This document shows positions 34,720-45,400 of a stretch of 64,000 nucleotides of DNA, piece after piece. The notes beneath the pieces are model-generated. The model did not search any database. It was given only the letters and a program-made list of their open reading frames with translations, and was not told where the DNA came from. Source of the stretch: an uncultured Bacilli bacterium (GTDB taxonomy: Bacteria > Bacillota_I > Bacilli_A > RF39 > UBA660); assembly GCA_934122395.1 (NCBI GenBank), contig CAKOWQ010000001.1:186001-250000 (forward strand). Reading direction: 5' to 3'. Position 1 is the stretch's first letter. Every line of letters starts with the position of its first letter. The position numbers and the translations under genes are program-made.

Positions 34720-35613
34720 TTATTCTCGATAATTTTTACTAACTAGTTCATAAGAATCACTTAATTGTTTAATTCTTTCAGTTATTCTCTTAGCTTTTAC
34801 TTTATCAATACTATTAGATGTCACTGCTAAATGTTTTTCTAATTCATCAATAGTAAAATTAGAAGTAAAGAATGTTGCTAAGTTTTCGTCCATTCTATAT
34901 TGAAGAATTGGTTCTAATACTTCATCCCTTGCCCAACTAGTTAGGTACTCTGCTCCTATATCATCAATAAGTAATACTGGTACTTTCTTAATAGATTCAT
35001 ATTTTTCACTATAGTTACTTGAAAATGATTCTTTTAGACCTCTTATAAATTCTGGTAAGTGAATTACTATACCTTTAACATCTTTTTTAGCAAGTTCATT
35101 TAGTAAGGCTGCTACTAAATATGTTTTTCCTGATCCAAAGCTACCATGAAGATATATAGCTTTTTCACGTGATACAAAATAGTTTGATAAGTATGACTTC
35201 ATTTTTTTAATTACTTCAATTCTATTTTTATCTTTATATAGATTTTTAAAACTTGCATTTTTAATTGCTTTAGGGACATCAAATAATTCTACGTTATCAT
35301 GATATGATTCATTAACAGTGTATCTACAAGCACGATATGAGAATGCAACACGATTATTATCTCTACTTGGCATTAGAAAGAAACCTCTAATTTTATTTTT
35401 ACATTCACTTAAAGAACTACAATTACTACAATTATGAAACTCACTAGCTGCTTCTTTTATTCTAGAAGTATATTTCATAAGTAAATCGTCATCTATTTTT
35501 AGTATTGATACTAATTCTCTAAATTGTCTATCTTCTAACGCTTTAACATATTCTTGTTTTAGTTTTATATCTTGATCATTATTTCTTTTAACTATAGTAT
35601 TTATATCTATCAT
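34720..35613 (-). CDS. dnaI: Primosomal protein DnaI (helicase loader)
   Basis: The protein has 297 residues. The start at 35613 has GGTGAT upstream; earlier in-frame codons encode an unlikely hydrophobic leader. The N-terminal domain carries a zinc-like cysteine set (CSNCSSLSEC, then C later). The AAA+ domain has Walker A GSFGSGKT (about residue 160), Walker B VLLIDDIGAE and sensor TSNFT. DnaI loads the replicative helicase DnaC at oriC and restart sites. Its usual partner dnaB is not adjacent in this window. Confidence 0.9.
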   Translation of the reverse strand: MIDINTIVKRNNDQDIKLKQEYVKALEDRQFRELVSILKIDDDLLMKYTSRIKEAASEFHNCSNCSSLSECKNKIRGFFLMPSRDNNRVAFSYRACRYTVNESYHDNVELFDVPKAIKNASFKNLYKDKNRIEVIKKMKSYLSNYFVSREKAIYLHGSFGSGKTYLVAALLNELAKKDVKGIVIHLPEFIRGLKESFSSNYSEKYESIKKVPVLLIDDIGAEYLTSWARDEVLEPILQYRMDENLATFFTSNFTIDELEKHLAVTSNSIDKVKAKRITERIKQLSDSYELVSKNYRE

Positions 35614-35640
35614 ACCGATCACCACTAAAAAAATTATATC

Positions 35641-35694
35641 ATTAAAAAAAAAGATCTCCAAGATCTTTTATGTATTATAGTTCGATAAATTGAT
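35641..35694 (-). terminator. Terminator of surface protein copy B
   Basis: The minus strand shows AAAAGATCTTGGAGATCTTTTTTT, a hairpin (AAGATCT/AGATCTT) about 20 bases after the stop codon. Confidence 0.7.
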
Positions 35695-37176
35695 TTAACT
35701 TGTTTTAATAACATATGGATTATTCTCTGTACCGTCTCCTCCACTTGTGACTTCTACAGTTGATTTAAGATTAATAACTGGACGCACGCTAAGATGATCA
35801 GTTACCTTAGAGCTCCTGATAAATCTCCCTTCTGCAACATAATACACTTCGGCGCAATTATCAGAAAAAGCGACAGGCGTCATTGTCCAAAAATCTTGAC
35901 CACCCGCCAAATAATAAGTATCATTGTCGGCTACCGTGCCGCCTGCATAAATGACTTCATCAAGTGTAATTGTTCCTACTGATACCATTAAAGCCTTATT
36001 TCCACTTTCAGATTCATCCGATGTATACAAATCATTACTTTGTGGGCATTTAAATTGTGGCTTTACTCCTTCGCCGCCAAGCAATCTATGCATTGCTCCA
36101 TATACTGTAAAATTACTGCCATAACCTAAAGCAGTATCTCCACTAGCCCATGTATTAGCACTAGGCGCTACACTTCTATCGTTACAGAAACCTGCATCAG
36201 CCAAATAAGATTCGTAATCATATATGGAACCGTTCCAAAACCAGTCAAAAAGCATTTGATTCAATTCGCTACGCTCTCCATTTGCGTGTGTTTCTTCATA
36301 AGTTGAGGCTTCAGGTGTCCCATACATATATCCTACATATGCATTATTATCAGAGCTTTCATTGAACACGCTACTACCTATTGTATCAGATAAAATTAAC
36401 CGTATACTTCCGTCTTCATTTATTCTTATTATACGCCAATCAAGGTCAGCAAATGATACATAATTATTTTCTACTGCACCTCTAAAGTAATATGTTACTT
36501 TGTTATCTTCAGTATTAGTACTTGTATAATATAGCCCTTTTCCATTCGTGTCACTACTTGGTTGTGAAAAATCTATATTGGTATCTGGTTGAGCTTGGTT
36601 GCTGTTTAGAATCTTATATACTAATGTATTGGGATTAGTTGGTTCATCTCCACCTGGAGTTGTACTATTTACATATTGTATATAATTAATACTTACTGTT
36701 AAATTATTATTTGTTTTACTTGGTTGAGTGGTTACTGAACTATCATAACTTATTGTTACGTTAAATGTGGTACTTGTTCCTTTTGACAGCTTATCACCTT
36801 TTGTTATTCCTGATACTTCAAATTTTATTGCATCGCTTCCTGTTTCACTTTCTGTTATTTTATCTATTACTGCATCTAGCGATCCTTGATTTGCTACTGT
36901 TATTTTGTAGACAATTTTATCTCCTGGACTAGTTAGGTCTACATTGAATGTTGCTGTTGTTCCGCTTGCTGTTGGAGGATTTGTAATTGTTACTCCGCTT
37001 GTTTTTGATACTTCTTCTATTTTAGTAAATAATATTTTCCAAGTTGACTCTATACTTGCTGTTCCATTAATTGTTAATTGTGTTGCAAAGGCTGCATATC
37101 CCACTGCCATTATACATATTAATGTACACATCGTTATTATTATTATCTTTTTTGTCTTCATATATTTTTCTTCCAT
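35695..37176 (-). CDS. Exported surface protein, copy B (phase-variable promoter)
   Basis: The protein has 493 residues and is a close paralogue of copy A (1995-3479), nearly identical through the signal segment and first beta-rich domain (SGTTATFNVDLTSPGDKIVY). The conserved C-terminal scaffold is present (NGKGLYYTSTNTEDNKVTYY, DWRIIRINEDGSIRLI, FCNDRS, PQFKCPQSNDLYTS, VRPVINLK). Divergence concentrates between the YMYGT and PQFKCPQ blocks and just before VRPVINLK. The linker has a short TPGGDEPTNPN stretch. Start ATG 37176 has GGAG seven bases upstream. A G11-tract promoter is upstream, as in copy A. Confidence 0.8.
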   Translation of the reverse strand: MEEKYMKTKKIIIITMCTLICIMAVGYAAFATQLTINGTASIESTWKILFTKIEEVSKTSGVTITNPPTASGTTATFNVDLTSPGDKIVYKITVANQGSLDAVIDKITESETGSDAIKFEVSGITKGDKLSKGTSTTFNVTISYDSSVTTQPSKTNNNLTVSINYIQYVNSTTPGGDEPTNPNTLVYKILNSNQAQPDTNIDFSQPSSDTNGKGLYYTSTNTEDNKVTYYFRGAVENNYVSFADLDWRIIRINEDGSIRLILSDTIGSSVFNESSDNNAYVGYMYGTPEASTYEETHANGERSELNQMLFDWFWNGSIYDYESYLADAGFCNDRSVAPSANTWASGDTALGYGSNFTVYGAMHRLLGGEGVKPQFKCPQSNDLYTSDESESGNKALMVSVGTITLDEVIYAGGTVADNDTYYLAGGQDFWTMTPVAFSDNCAEVYYVAEGRFIRSSKVTDHLSVRPVINLKSTVEVTSGGDGTENNPYVIKTS

Positions 37177-37208
37177 CCCCATTCTCCGTTATTATCTTAT
37201 CTGTAATT

Positions 37209-37239
37209 ATTATACCCCCCCCCCCTAGGGAATTGGCAA
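37209..37239 (-). promoter_or_regulatory. Promoter with an 11-G tract between -35 and -10 (copy B)
   Basis: TTGCCA (37239-37234), a 19-bp spacer holding G11 (37225-37215), then TATAAT (37214-37209). It is identical in spacing and tract length to the copy A promoter. Confidence 0.78.
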
Positions 37240-37353
37240 GATACTTATTTCTCTTTTTTATTCTTTACTATATATTTAATTATAAACTAATGCTTTATTT
37301 AATTACTTTGGTAATTTTTTCCATAAAAAAAGATACACTTTTATGTACCTTTT
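37228..37353 (-). repeat. Upstream cassette repeat, copy B
   Basis: Homologous to 3531-3655 over about 120 bp, including identical runs of 20 and about 33 bases. See the copy A entry. Confidence 0.8.
37323..37353 (-). terminator. Terminator after prepilin peptidase gene
   Basis: GGTACAT-aaaa-GTGTATC followed by Ts; it is the counterpart of 3625-3652. Confidence 0.65.
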
Positions 37354-37359
37354 GATATT

Positions 37360-38127
37360 TTAAATATTTTTTAGTGCTTCTAAAAGTTGAATTCCCGGAA
37401 TTTGAAATAATATAATTGCAAAAGTTGCTATTAAAATGAACGGTCCAAAGGGAATAACATTGTTTTTATCTTTTAGTAGAATAATCAAAGAAAGTGGTAA
37501 AGCTATTATTGAAGATAGGAATATTGAAAATACTCCTAAAATTGGACCTAGAGCAATACCAACAAAAAACATTAACTTTACGTCACCGCCACCTAGGCTT
37601 TCTTTCTTAAAAATTAAATTACCTAATACCATAAATATATACATTATAATAAAAAGTAATAATCCTGAAAGTACAGATAAAGATGCCGCCTTAACGCCAT
37701 CTACAACTAGTTTTACTACAAATATCAAAATAGAGAAAAATATAGTTACCTCATCTGGTATTATTAAATAATTTATATCACTTACTATTACTACTACTAA
37801 GAATGATGCTACTATAATAGCAATTAAAAATTCATAACTAAAGCCAAATATATAATATGATACTGCAAATAATACTCCAGTTGTTAATTCTATTACAGGA
37901 TAGATAATAGAGATTTTTTCATGGCATGCTCTACATCTACCCTTCTGAATTAAATATGATAAAACTGGTATTAGTTCATACCATTTCAAATTATGCTTGC
38001 ACTTTGGGCAAAAGCTTCCAGGATATACTATCGATAACCCTTTAGGTACTCTATAGCCTACCACATTGAAAAATGATCCGAATATGCAACCAATTATTAA
38101 TATAAATATTGTATATATTATTTCCAT
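37360..38127 (-). CDS. Prepilin peptidase (A24 family)
   Basis: The protein has 255 residues with about eight membrane helices. The cytoplasmic zinc-type cysteines (CPKCKHNL, CRACHEK) and the two catalytic aspartate motifs (SDINYLIIPDE and GGGDVK) are present. It cleaves and N-methylates type IV pilin-like precursors, as ComC does for competence pseudopilins. Eight bases separate it from the upstream PilC-like gene, so they form a two-gene operon. No pilin gene is visible nearby. Confidence 0.92.
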   Translation of the reverse strand: MEIIYTIFILIIGCIFGSFFNVVGYRVPKGLSIVYPGSFCPKCKHNLKWYELIPVLSYLIQKGRCRACHEKISIIYPVIELTTGVLFAVSYYIFGFSYEFLIAIIVASFLVVVIVSDINYLIIPDEVTIFFSILIFVVKLVVDGVKAASLSVLSGLLLFIIMYIFMVLGNLIFKKESLGGGDVKLMFFVGIALGPILGVFSIFLSSIIALPLSLIILLKDKNNVIPFGPFILIATFAIILFQIPGIQLLEALKNI

Positions 38128-38135
38128 AATTACTC

Positions 38136-39560
38136 CTATAATTGTCCATATAAGTCAAACATTGGTAAAATAATTGACATTATAATAAATCCTACTGCTA
38201 CTGCTAAGAAACAAATAATAATTGGTTCAATTAAACTTTTAATAGTAGTTACAGCATTTTCATGTAATCCTTGATAGTGATCAGCTACTTTTTCCATCAT
38301 AACGGCTAACTGTCCTGTTGATTCGCCTGTTACTAACATTTCATAAGCTACGACGGGAAAAGCCCACTCACCTTTAAAGCTTTCGCTTATTTTAGCACCT
38401 TTACTAAGACCTATTAATGTTCTATTAATTATATCTTTATATATTTCATTTGAAGAAATCTGACTTAGTATTTCCATACTATCAGTAATAAATACACTGT
38501 GACTTAGAAGTGATGCAAAAGTTCTAGTTAAATTTGCTACTTCATTATAAATAATTACATTACCTATAACTGGTAGTTTCATATAAAATGTTTGCATTGC
38601 TTTTCTGAATGCTCTAACGTTTTTAAATAACCAACGATATACTATTAAAACAGTAATAATTCCAAGAGCTAATGCCCACCAATAATTAGCAAAGAATTCA
38701 CTCATGCCAATTACAAATAATGTAATACCTGGAAGTTTAGCATTATTACTTGCAAACATATCTACGAATTGTGGTACTACAAACATTACAATAAATATTA
38801 CAGCACCTACTGCAACTGTGAAAATAACTGCTGGATATATTAATGCTGATAACATTTGCTTTCTAGATTTTTCTGTTTGAGTATAATATTCTGCCATTTC
38901 ATCAAGAGTACCTGCTAAGTCACCAGTCATTTCCGATGTTTTAATCATGTTTATTAATAATTTAGGGAAAGCATCGCCTTGACGTTCTAGTGCAGTAGAA
39001 AAATTACATCCTACTACAAGTTCATAAACTACTCTATCATAAATTCTACGTAATTGTGGTTTTGATGTTTGCCTTGCTAAAATACGCATAGAATCAACCA
39101 GTGGAATACCTGCTTTAATATAGGTAGCTAGTTGAGTAAGTGAAAACGAAAGATCACCCTTCTTTATTTTGCCACCGCCAAAGTTAACATCTACATCCCA
39201 TTTAGGTCTTTTATTTATACTTATTATTTCATAGCCTTCATTAGTTAAAAATATTCTAACGGCATCAGCATTTTCAGCATCAAAAATACCTTTTATAATA
39301 TTACCATTAGAACCTCTTACAACGTATCTAAACGATTGTAATTTAGCTCTTCTTTCTTTCTGTGCTTGTTCTTGTTCTTCACGTTTAAATTCCGTACTTT
39401 CTGCTTTTACACGAGCTAATTCTCTTTCTAGATCAGCGCCTTCTAATTTTTTTACTTTAGGTACATTACTACTTATACCTTTATTGCGTCCAAAAAGATA
39501 GCCAACACCTTTTTTAGCATATTTTAAAATTGTAACAGGAAATAATAAAATATTTTTCAT
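38136..39560 (-). CDS. Type II secretion/type IV pilus inner-membrane protein (PilC/GspF/ComGB-like)
   Basis: The protein has 474 residues. Two T2SSF domains are present (about residues 140-265 and 345-470), each with the typical FSLTQLATYIKAGIPLVDSM and FASLLSHSVFITDSM motifs and membrane helices. Residues 40-75 form a charged coiled-coil segment not usual in ComGB, followed by a small domain (YVVRGSNGNIIKG) found at the N-terminus of PilC proteins. It is the platform protein for pilus assembly. The expected ATPase and pilins lie elsewhere. Confidence 0.9.
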   Translation of the reverse strand: MKNILLFPVTILKYAKKGVGYLFGRNKGISSNVPKVKKLEGADLERELARVKAESTEFKREEQEQAQKERRAKLQSFRYVVRGSNGNIIKGIFDAENADAVRIFLTNEGYEIISINKRPKWDVDVNFGGGKIKKGDLSFSLTQLATYIKAGIPLVDSMRILARQTSKPQLRRIYDRVVYELVVGCNFSTALERQGDAFPKLLINMIKTSEMTGDLAGTLDEMAEYYTQTEKSRKQMLSALIYPAVIFTVAVGAVIFIVMFVVPQFVDMFASNNAKLPGITLFVIGMSEFFANYWWALALGIITVLIVYRWLFKNVRAFRKAMQTFYMKLPVIGNVIIYNEVANLTRTFASLLSHSVFITDSMEILSQISSNEIYKDIINRTLIGLSKGAKISESFKGEWAFPVVAYEMLVTGESTGQLAVMMEKVADHYQGLHENAVTTIKSLIEPIIICFLAVAVGFIIMSIILPMFDLYGQL

Positions 39561-39662
39561 TAGCTATCCCCTCTTGTCTATTCTAAAAAGATTATAGCAT
39601 ACCTCTTGATAATTTTAAACATTTTTTAATTAATTCATATAATAATGTAAAGGAGGGCTATC

Positions 39663-39992
39663 ATGTTTAACAATGGTTATAACGGTTTTTATCCTTATCA
39701 AAGTGCTGGTTTAAAAACAGGACTATTTTCTTCAATCAAAGGCAAATTCAATTGGTCAAGTCTATTAAACAATACTCAAAAAACTTTAAATATAATAAAT
39801 CAAGCAATACCTGTATATTATCAAGTAAAACCAATTTGGAATAATACTAAGACAGTTTTTAAAATAATGGGTGCTGTAAAAGATGATAACGATAATGTTA
39901 GTATTAATAATAATGTTAATACTAATACAAGTGCTACTACTAATGTTAATAACAATAATATCTCTAATAACACACCTAACTTTTTCCTATAA
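39663..39992 (+). CDS. YqfQ/VrrA-like protein
   Basis: This 109-residue protein begins with an aromatic, glycine-rich head (MFNNGYNGFYPYQS), then a helical block (SLLNNTQKTLNIINQAIPVYYQVKPIW), then an N/T-rich tail (NNNVNTNTSATTNVNNN) made largely of AAT and ACT codons, which could vary in length by slippage. The middle block matches the YqfQ-like family; related VrrA of B. anthracis is a known variable-repeat protein. SD GGAGGG. It converges with the pyrophosphatase gene. Confidence 0.6.
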   Translation: MFNNGYNGFYPYQSAGLKTGLFSSIKGKFNWSSLLNNTQKTLNIINQAIPVYYQVKPIWNNTKTVFKIMGAVKDDNDNVSINNNVNTNTSATTNVNNNNISNNTPNFFL

Positions 39993-40026
39993 AAAAAGTA
40001 CTAGATTATCTATTTTCTAGTACTTC
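39988..40026. terminator. Bidirectional terminator
   Basis: AGTACTAGA / TCTAGTACT with A/T runs, between converging genes and inside the 3' end of the pyrophosphatase gene. Confidence 0.8.
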
Positions 40027-41634
40027 TATCATTTGTGGTATCATTTGTTTCTTTCTAGATACTATATCTTTTAAGAAAATACCTTGCTTAATATTATCTA
40101 AATCAAATGCTTCACTCATTATTTTTTCAGCTTTGCTATTATAGATAATATATGAACCGTTCTTGATAATATCAGTTATAAATAATGCTACTACTATATA
40201 GTTATTATTAAGAGAAATATTATCTAATAATTTTTGATATTCTAGTATATCTTTTTCAACATAGTTAAAGCTTGTTGTAAATATTTGTCCTATTCCTATT
40301 TGCTTATCTTCTACATGGAATAATTTAAAGTCATGATAAATTATTTCCTCTTTAGTTTTATCTTTAAGTTCACTACCCGCTTCAAACATCTTAATACCAT
40401 ATTCTTTATAATCAATTTCTAAGTAGTTAGCTAAAGCTAGAACTGCTTCTCTATCTATTTTAGTAGTTGTTGGGCTTTTAAGTAGTAATGTATCAGAAAT
40501 AATAGCTGATAACATAAGCCCTGCAATATGGCGTGGAATTTCAATATTTCTTTCTTTATACATTAGATATAGTATTGTGTTAGTACTACCTACTGCCATA
40601 TTTCTGAAGTTAATTGGTAGCGTTGTTGCAATAGTTCCTAATCTATGATGGTCTATTACTTCAATTATTTCAGCTTCATCTAATCCATCGACGCTTTGTG
40701 ATTCCTCATTGTGATCAACCAAAATAACTTTTTTTCTTTTTTTATCAACTATATCATTAATTCTTAACATGCCTAAACATTTATTATCTTTGTCTACTAT
40801 TGGATAGTTAGTATGTCTTACTCTATTAGCTATTTCATTAAAATCGCTTAAATAATCAAACAAATTAAATGTAACTGCACTTGGTCCTATATTTAAAGTA
40901 TCTATATAATTTGACATATTAATTAATTTAGTAACTTCAAATGTACTAAGAGGAGTTTTAATGATATTTACTTTATTCTCTTTAGCAACTTTTAAATGAC
41001 TTAATTTAATTTCGCCATTACCAACAACAATAATTAGTTTAACTTTAGATGCTATAGCGTATTCAATAATACTATGACGATCACCAACGATTAAAGCTGT
41101 ATTGTTATCTAATTCAATATTATTTAAAAAAGTTGTACTTCTAAATGACGCTGCCATAATATTAGCATCTATTTCATCATCAAACCTTAAAACTTCTCTA
41201 GCATTTAGTGTCTTTAAAAGATTATCATAAGAAGTATGTAAATAATCGAAGTTGCCAGTAATCAGCTCTTTAGCAATTTCTTTTAATGTTACTATACCTA
41301 AAAGATTACGTTCATTATCTACTATAGGTACACCACTAGTATTATTATTTAACATATAGTTATAACACTCCATAATCGAGTGATGTTTTTCTAAATAAAA
41401 ATTTTTTTTAAAATTAACATCTCTTATTTGTAATCTAACATCATTTAAATATTTAGGCGATGGTACATTAAAATAATTAAGAATAAACTTAGTTTCATTA
41501 TTTAAATGTCCTAAAACTCTTGGTGAGGCTTTCATATTCTTATGTGTTTCATTAATATAATACGATGCTGTTATTGCTGCTGCTACAGAATCAGTATCAG
41601 GCTTTTTATGTCCAAAAACGTATACTTTTTCCAC
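40006..41634 (-). CDS. ppaC: Manganese-dependent inorganic pyrophosphatase with CBS and DRTGG domains
   Basis: The protein has 542 residues. A DHH domain at the N-terminus (VFGHKKPDTDSVAAA) is interrupted by CBS - DRTGG - CBS modules (about residues 70-300: VPIVDNERNLLGIVTL, TALIVGDRHSIIEYA, YPIVDKDNKCLGML), then resumes (ILVDHNE, VIDHHRLG), followed by DHHA2 with SRKKQ. This is the adenine-nucleotide-regulated CBS-PPase type known from clostridia. It hydrolyses PPi. Start is GTG with GGAAGTGA upstream. Confidence 0.93.
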   Translation of the reverse strand: MEKVYVFGHKKPDTDSVAAAITASYYINETHKNMKASPRVLGHLNNETKFILNYFNVPSPKYLNDVRLQIRDVNFKKNFYLEKHHSIMECYNYMLNNNTSGVPIVDNERNLLGIVTLKEIAKELITGNFDYLHTSYDNLLKTLNAREVLRFDDEIDANIMAASFRSTTFLNNIELDNNTALIVGDRHSIIEYAIASKVKLIIVVGNGEIKLSHLKVAKENKVNIIKTPLSTFEVTKLINMSNYIDTLNIGPSAVTFNLFDYLSDFNEIANRVRHTNYPIVDKDNKCLGMLRINDIVDKKRKKVILVDHNEESQSVDGLDEAEIIEVIDHHRLGTIATTLPINFRNMAVGSTNTILYLMYKERNIEIPRHIAGLMLSAIISDTLLLKSPTTTKIDREAVLALANYLEIDYKEYGIKMFEAGSELKDKTKEEIIYHDFKLFHVEDKQIGIGQIFTTSFNYVEKDILEYQKLLDNISLNNNYIVVALFITDIIKNGSYIIYNSKAEKIMSEAFDLDNIKQGIFLKDIVSRKKQMIPQMIEVLENR

Positions 41635-41748
41635 TTCTTCACTTCCCTTTTTAAAGCTTATGTAGTTATACTATTTTTTTAATTCTTTGTCAATTATTAT
41701 TTAACATAAATTTAACATGATATTATTTCTTAGTCAATTAAAAAAAAT

Positions 41749-41777
41749 TTGCTATTTTATGAAAGTGTATTTATAAT
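41749..41777 (+). promoter_or_regulatory. SigA-type promoter of the sigma-factor gene
   Basis: TTGCTA (41749-41754), 17-bp spacer, TATAAT (41772-41777). The leader is very short, since the ATG is at 41796 and the SD GAGGTG begins at about 41784. Confidence 0.75.
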
Positions 41778-41795
41778 ATGCAGTGAGGTGTTACT

Positions 41796-42464
41796 ATGAA
41801 AATTAACGATGAAAATAATGATTCATCTATCAGCTTCTTTCAAAGATTAAAAAATGATGAAGAAGCAAGAGGCGAATTTGTCATGCGAAATCAAAATTTA
41901 ATTTACGATCAAATTAATAAAAAATTTAGTCATACTCCGTTCGAACAAGAAGATTTATTTATGTTTGGAATGTGTGGTTTAATTAAAGCGGTTGACTCTT
42001 TTGATCCGAATGCTGGATACAAATTTTCTACTTTTGCTGCCCCTTGTATAGCTAATGAAATTATTTCTTATATAAATAATAGAAATAAATGTGTTAGATG
42101 CGAAAGCATCGAAAAAGACGTTGCGCCATCTAACGGTGGTAAACCTTTAAAATTAAAAGATATTATTATCGATGATGAAGCTGATGTATTCGACAACTAT
42201 TGGACAGATCAATTATATAAGAAAGTTAATGAGGCTATAGATGAACTTTCTCCAATTGATCAAACGATTATTAAAATGCGTTTTGGTTTCGATGATAACG
42301 AAAGAACTTCTTTCGCTGATATTGGTAGAAAATGCGGATTTTCTAGGCAATATTTAAATGCTAGATATCAAAAAGCAATGCGTTTTTTAGCAATTAAAAT
42401 AAAAGGCGCTATTGATGAACCAAAAGAACAAGTAAAATGTAAAAAAAGGAAAGACCCAAATTAG
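41796..42464 (+). CDS. Sigma-70 family RNA polymerase sigma factor
   Basis: The protein has 222 residues. Region 2 is clear (FEQEDLFMFGMCGLIKAVDSF, GYKFSTFAAPCIANEIISYI) and region 4 has an HTH (TSFADIGRKCGFSRQYLNAR). Region 3 is short. This size and layout fit sporulation-type factors of the SigE/F/G/K group, but it lacks the residues I would need to name one, and no anti-sigma gene or spoIIGA-like partner is adjacent. The strong upstream promoter looks vegetative. Confidence 0.82.
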   Translation: MKINDENNDSSISFFQRLKNDEEARGEFVMRNQNLIYDQINKKFSHTPFEQEDLFMFGMCGLIKAVDSFDPNAGYKFSTFAAPCIANEIISYINNRNKCVRCESIEKDVAPSNGGKPLKLKDIIIDDEADVFDNYWTDQLYKKVNEAIDELSPIDQTIIKMRFGFDDNERTSFADIGRKCGFSRQYLNARYQKAMRFLAIKIKGAIDEPKEQVKCKKRKDPN

Positions 42465-42476
42465 GGCCTTTTTTAT
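42441..42476. terminator. Terminator between sigma-factor and addA genes
   Basis: GACCC-aaatta-GGGCC with flanking AAAAAAGG and CCTTTTTT; usable from both sides. Confidence 0.75.
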
Positions 42477-45400
42477 TCAATATTAACTAATTTATTGTCT
42501 ATTATAGAATATAAATATAAAGTGACATTCTTATGTAGTTTTTTAAATATATAATCTCTATATCCATTTAATTGATTAATGTATGCATCATCACTTACGT
42601 TTTTTAATTTGTAATCTACTATTATTACTTTATCATCATATTCTAAGAGTAAATCTATAATTCCTTTAGAATATATATTTTCAAATTCATATTCTTTATA
42701 TATTCTAGGAGTTCTAAAGTCAATCCCGCAATTTAAAAACTGTGTTATATATTTACTATAGTTTTTATCTATTAAATCTAAATTAGGATTCTTAAAATCA
42801 GTAATTTCAAAGATATAGTGAACGTATTCTCCAAAAGCCATTTTATCTTTTACTTCTTCAGTTACTAGTTGAGAGACAACTTTAGAATAATGAGTTTGTT
42901 CTACATCGTTATTTTCTATTTCTAACTTTTTAAACGTTAAAGAAGGTGCATTCTTGTCTATATAATTTTCATAATTACTCTTTTGAATTAAATTATATTT
43001 TTTAGTTAATTCTAAATCATCTAAATTGATATTTTTTATATAATCTTTTATGGCTGGATATATGCTTTCTATTATATCTTTAAAAGATCGATAAGATTTT
43101 CTTAAAAAGTTATTAATAACATTTGTAGTATCGTTAACATTTTCATTAATTTCTGTTACTAAAATCATTTTTTCTTTTGCTCTTGTTAAAGCCACATAAA
43201 ATAATCTTATTTTTTCACTTATCTCTTCTTTTAAATAGTCTTCTCTTAATAAATATTTATAAATAGTATTTGCTATTCCTTCTTTAAAGTAAGGAGTTAT
43301 TATTCCATATTTATTATCAAATAAGAATTTTTCTTTTAAATCACTAATATTAAATTTAGCATATAAGCCTGAATAATAACAAATGTGATATTCAAGACCT
43401 TTAGATTTATGAATAGTCATTATTTTAACACTATTTTTGCTATCTTCACTCATACTTATTTTAATGTCGTAATTGTCATTTATTAAGGTATCTAAATAGT
43501 TATAAAATTCTATTATTGAGTATCCTGCATCAGTCATGTTTGAACTTATATTAATTAAGTATTCATATCTAGTCATTCGATCTTTAATATTACCTACTAA
43601 GTCTATATTAGAATATATCTCAAACTTTTCTATTATTAATTCTAATAATTCTCTTGGTGTAAGTATTTCGTATGATTCTACTATTTCTAAGACTTTTTTC
43701 ATAATTGTACTATCTAGAAAATTATCATTATCTAAATAATCAAATATTTCTTGATCAGAATAAGAGAATAAGAAACTTCTAGCTATACTTGTAAAGCTAT
43801 ATTTAAATTCAGTCAAATATGTTTTGTTGTATGTATTAATTATTAATGATATTATATTTTTAATTATTAGGGTATCACTTTCGTTGGTAATTGAAGTATC
43901 TGTATATTTTGAAATTGGAATTTTTAAATATCCAAATATTTTTTTATACAAATCGAATTTAGAAGTCCTATCCATTAGTATTACAAAGTCATTATAAGTT
44001 ATATCTCTTAATAGTCCTTCATCCTTATCAAATACTTGATATTTATTTTTTACCTTATCCATAATATCTTTTGCTATAGCAAAGATTTCTATTTCATCTT
44101 TGGTAAAATCATAACTTTTAGGGTATTCATATTTTAAAACTTCAAAGTTGTTATTTTGATTAGTAGTTCCTTTTTCAATATATGTATTATTACCAAATAC
44201 CATTTGATGAGTACTTTTATAATCAGCTCCACCTATATCATCATCCATAATTAAATTAAATATAAGATTAATGTTATCAAGTACTTCTTTTCGAGAGCGA
44301 AAGTTCTTAACTAAATCTATCTTATAACCACCATTTAATTTAGAATAGTTATCATACTTATTTTTAAAGATGTATGGGTTAGCATTTCTAAAACGATAAA
44401 TTGATTGTTTTATGTCCCCTACCATATATACATTATTATTTTCTATTGTCGAAATAAAAGCTTCTTGGAGATCACTAGTATCTTGGTATTCATCGATCAT
44501 TATTTCTTTAAAATGATATTTTAATTCGTTTTTTACTTCTTCATTTTCTTTTACTATTCGAATTGCCATTTTACTAATATCAGTAAATTCATATAAGTCA
44601 TTTTTATTTTTATATGAATTAAGCATCTCATCAAGTCTTAGAATAATCTTTGTAATTATTTCTACGTAATCTCTAGTTGCAATAATAGAATTTTTTATAT
44701 CAATAATATCATCAAAAGTTAATAGTGATTCTACTTCTTTTAATGCACTACTAATTGATTCTTTTATTTCTTTAGCACCATCTTCACTACCTTTTGGTAA
44801 ATTAGGAAGTTTAATTGGGATGCTTCTTTTAATCTCATCATAATTACTGCTACTTAATAAAGAACTTAACACTTCATAAACATTATCTAAATAGTCTATA
44901 TCTACATATTGTTCTAATTCTTTTAAAAGTTCTTTGATAGATTCTATTTTATTTTTTAAAAGACTTGTAAAGTTATTAATATCATTATCAATTTTATTGT
45001 TATCATAAAAAGTATTTAAGTAGTTTTGTAAATATTCTTTTTTATCATATTTTAAATCTAACTTATTAGAAATTGATATTATATATTTTTTAATTTCTTC
45101 ATCATCTTTAGTGCAAAAATCAGTAATTAGTTTTAGAAACTTAGGATCCTTTTTAAGATATAAATCTTCAAATATACTATCTAGCATTTTATTTTTTTCT
45201 ATATAAATTATGCTAGCATCTATAATTGATACGTTTTTAGAAACATTTAGTAAGTAATGATATTTTTTTACTACTGACAATGCATAACTATCAAATGTTG
45301 TTATATAACTGGCATCTATGTATTCTAATTGTTTAGCTAAAGATGGTTCTTTACTTATTTTCTTTCTAATTCTTTCTTTCATTTCAAAAGCCGCAGCTTT

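Noticed and set aside
1995..37182. Site-specific inversion as the switching mechanism for copies A and B
   Set aside because: Both copies and their cassettes are in the same orientation, there are no inverted repeats around the promoters, and no intact recombinase is nearby. Slippage in the G tract explains variation better.
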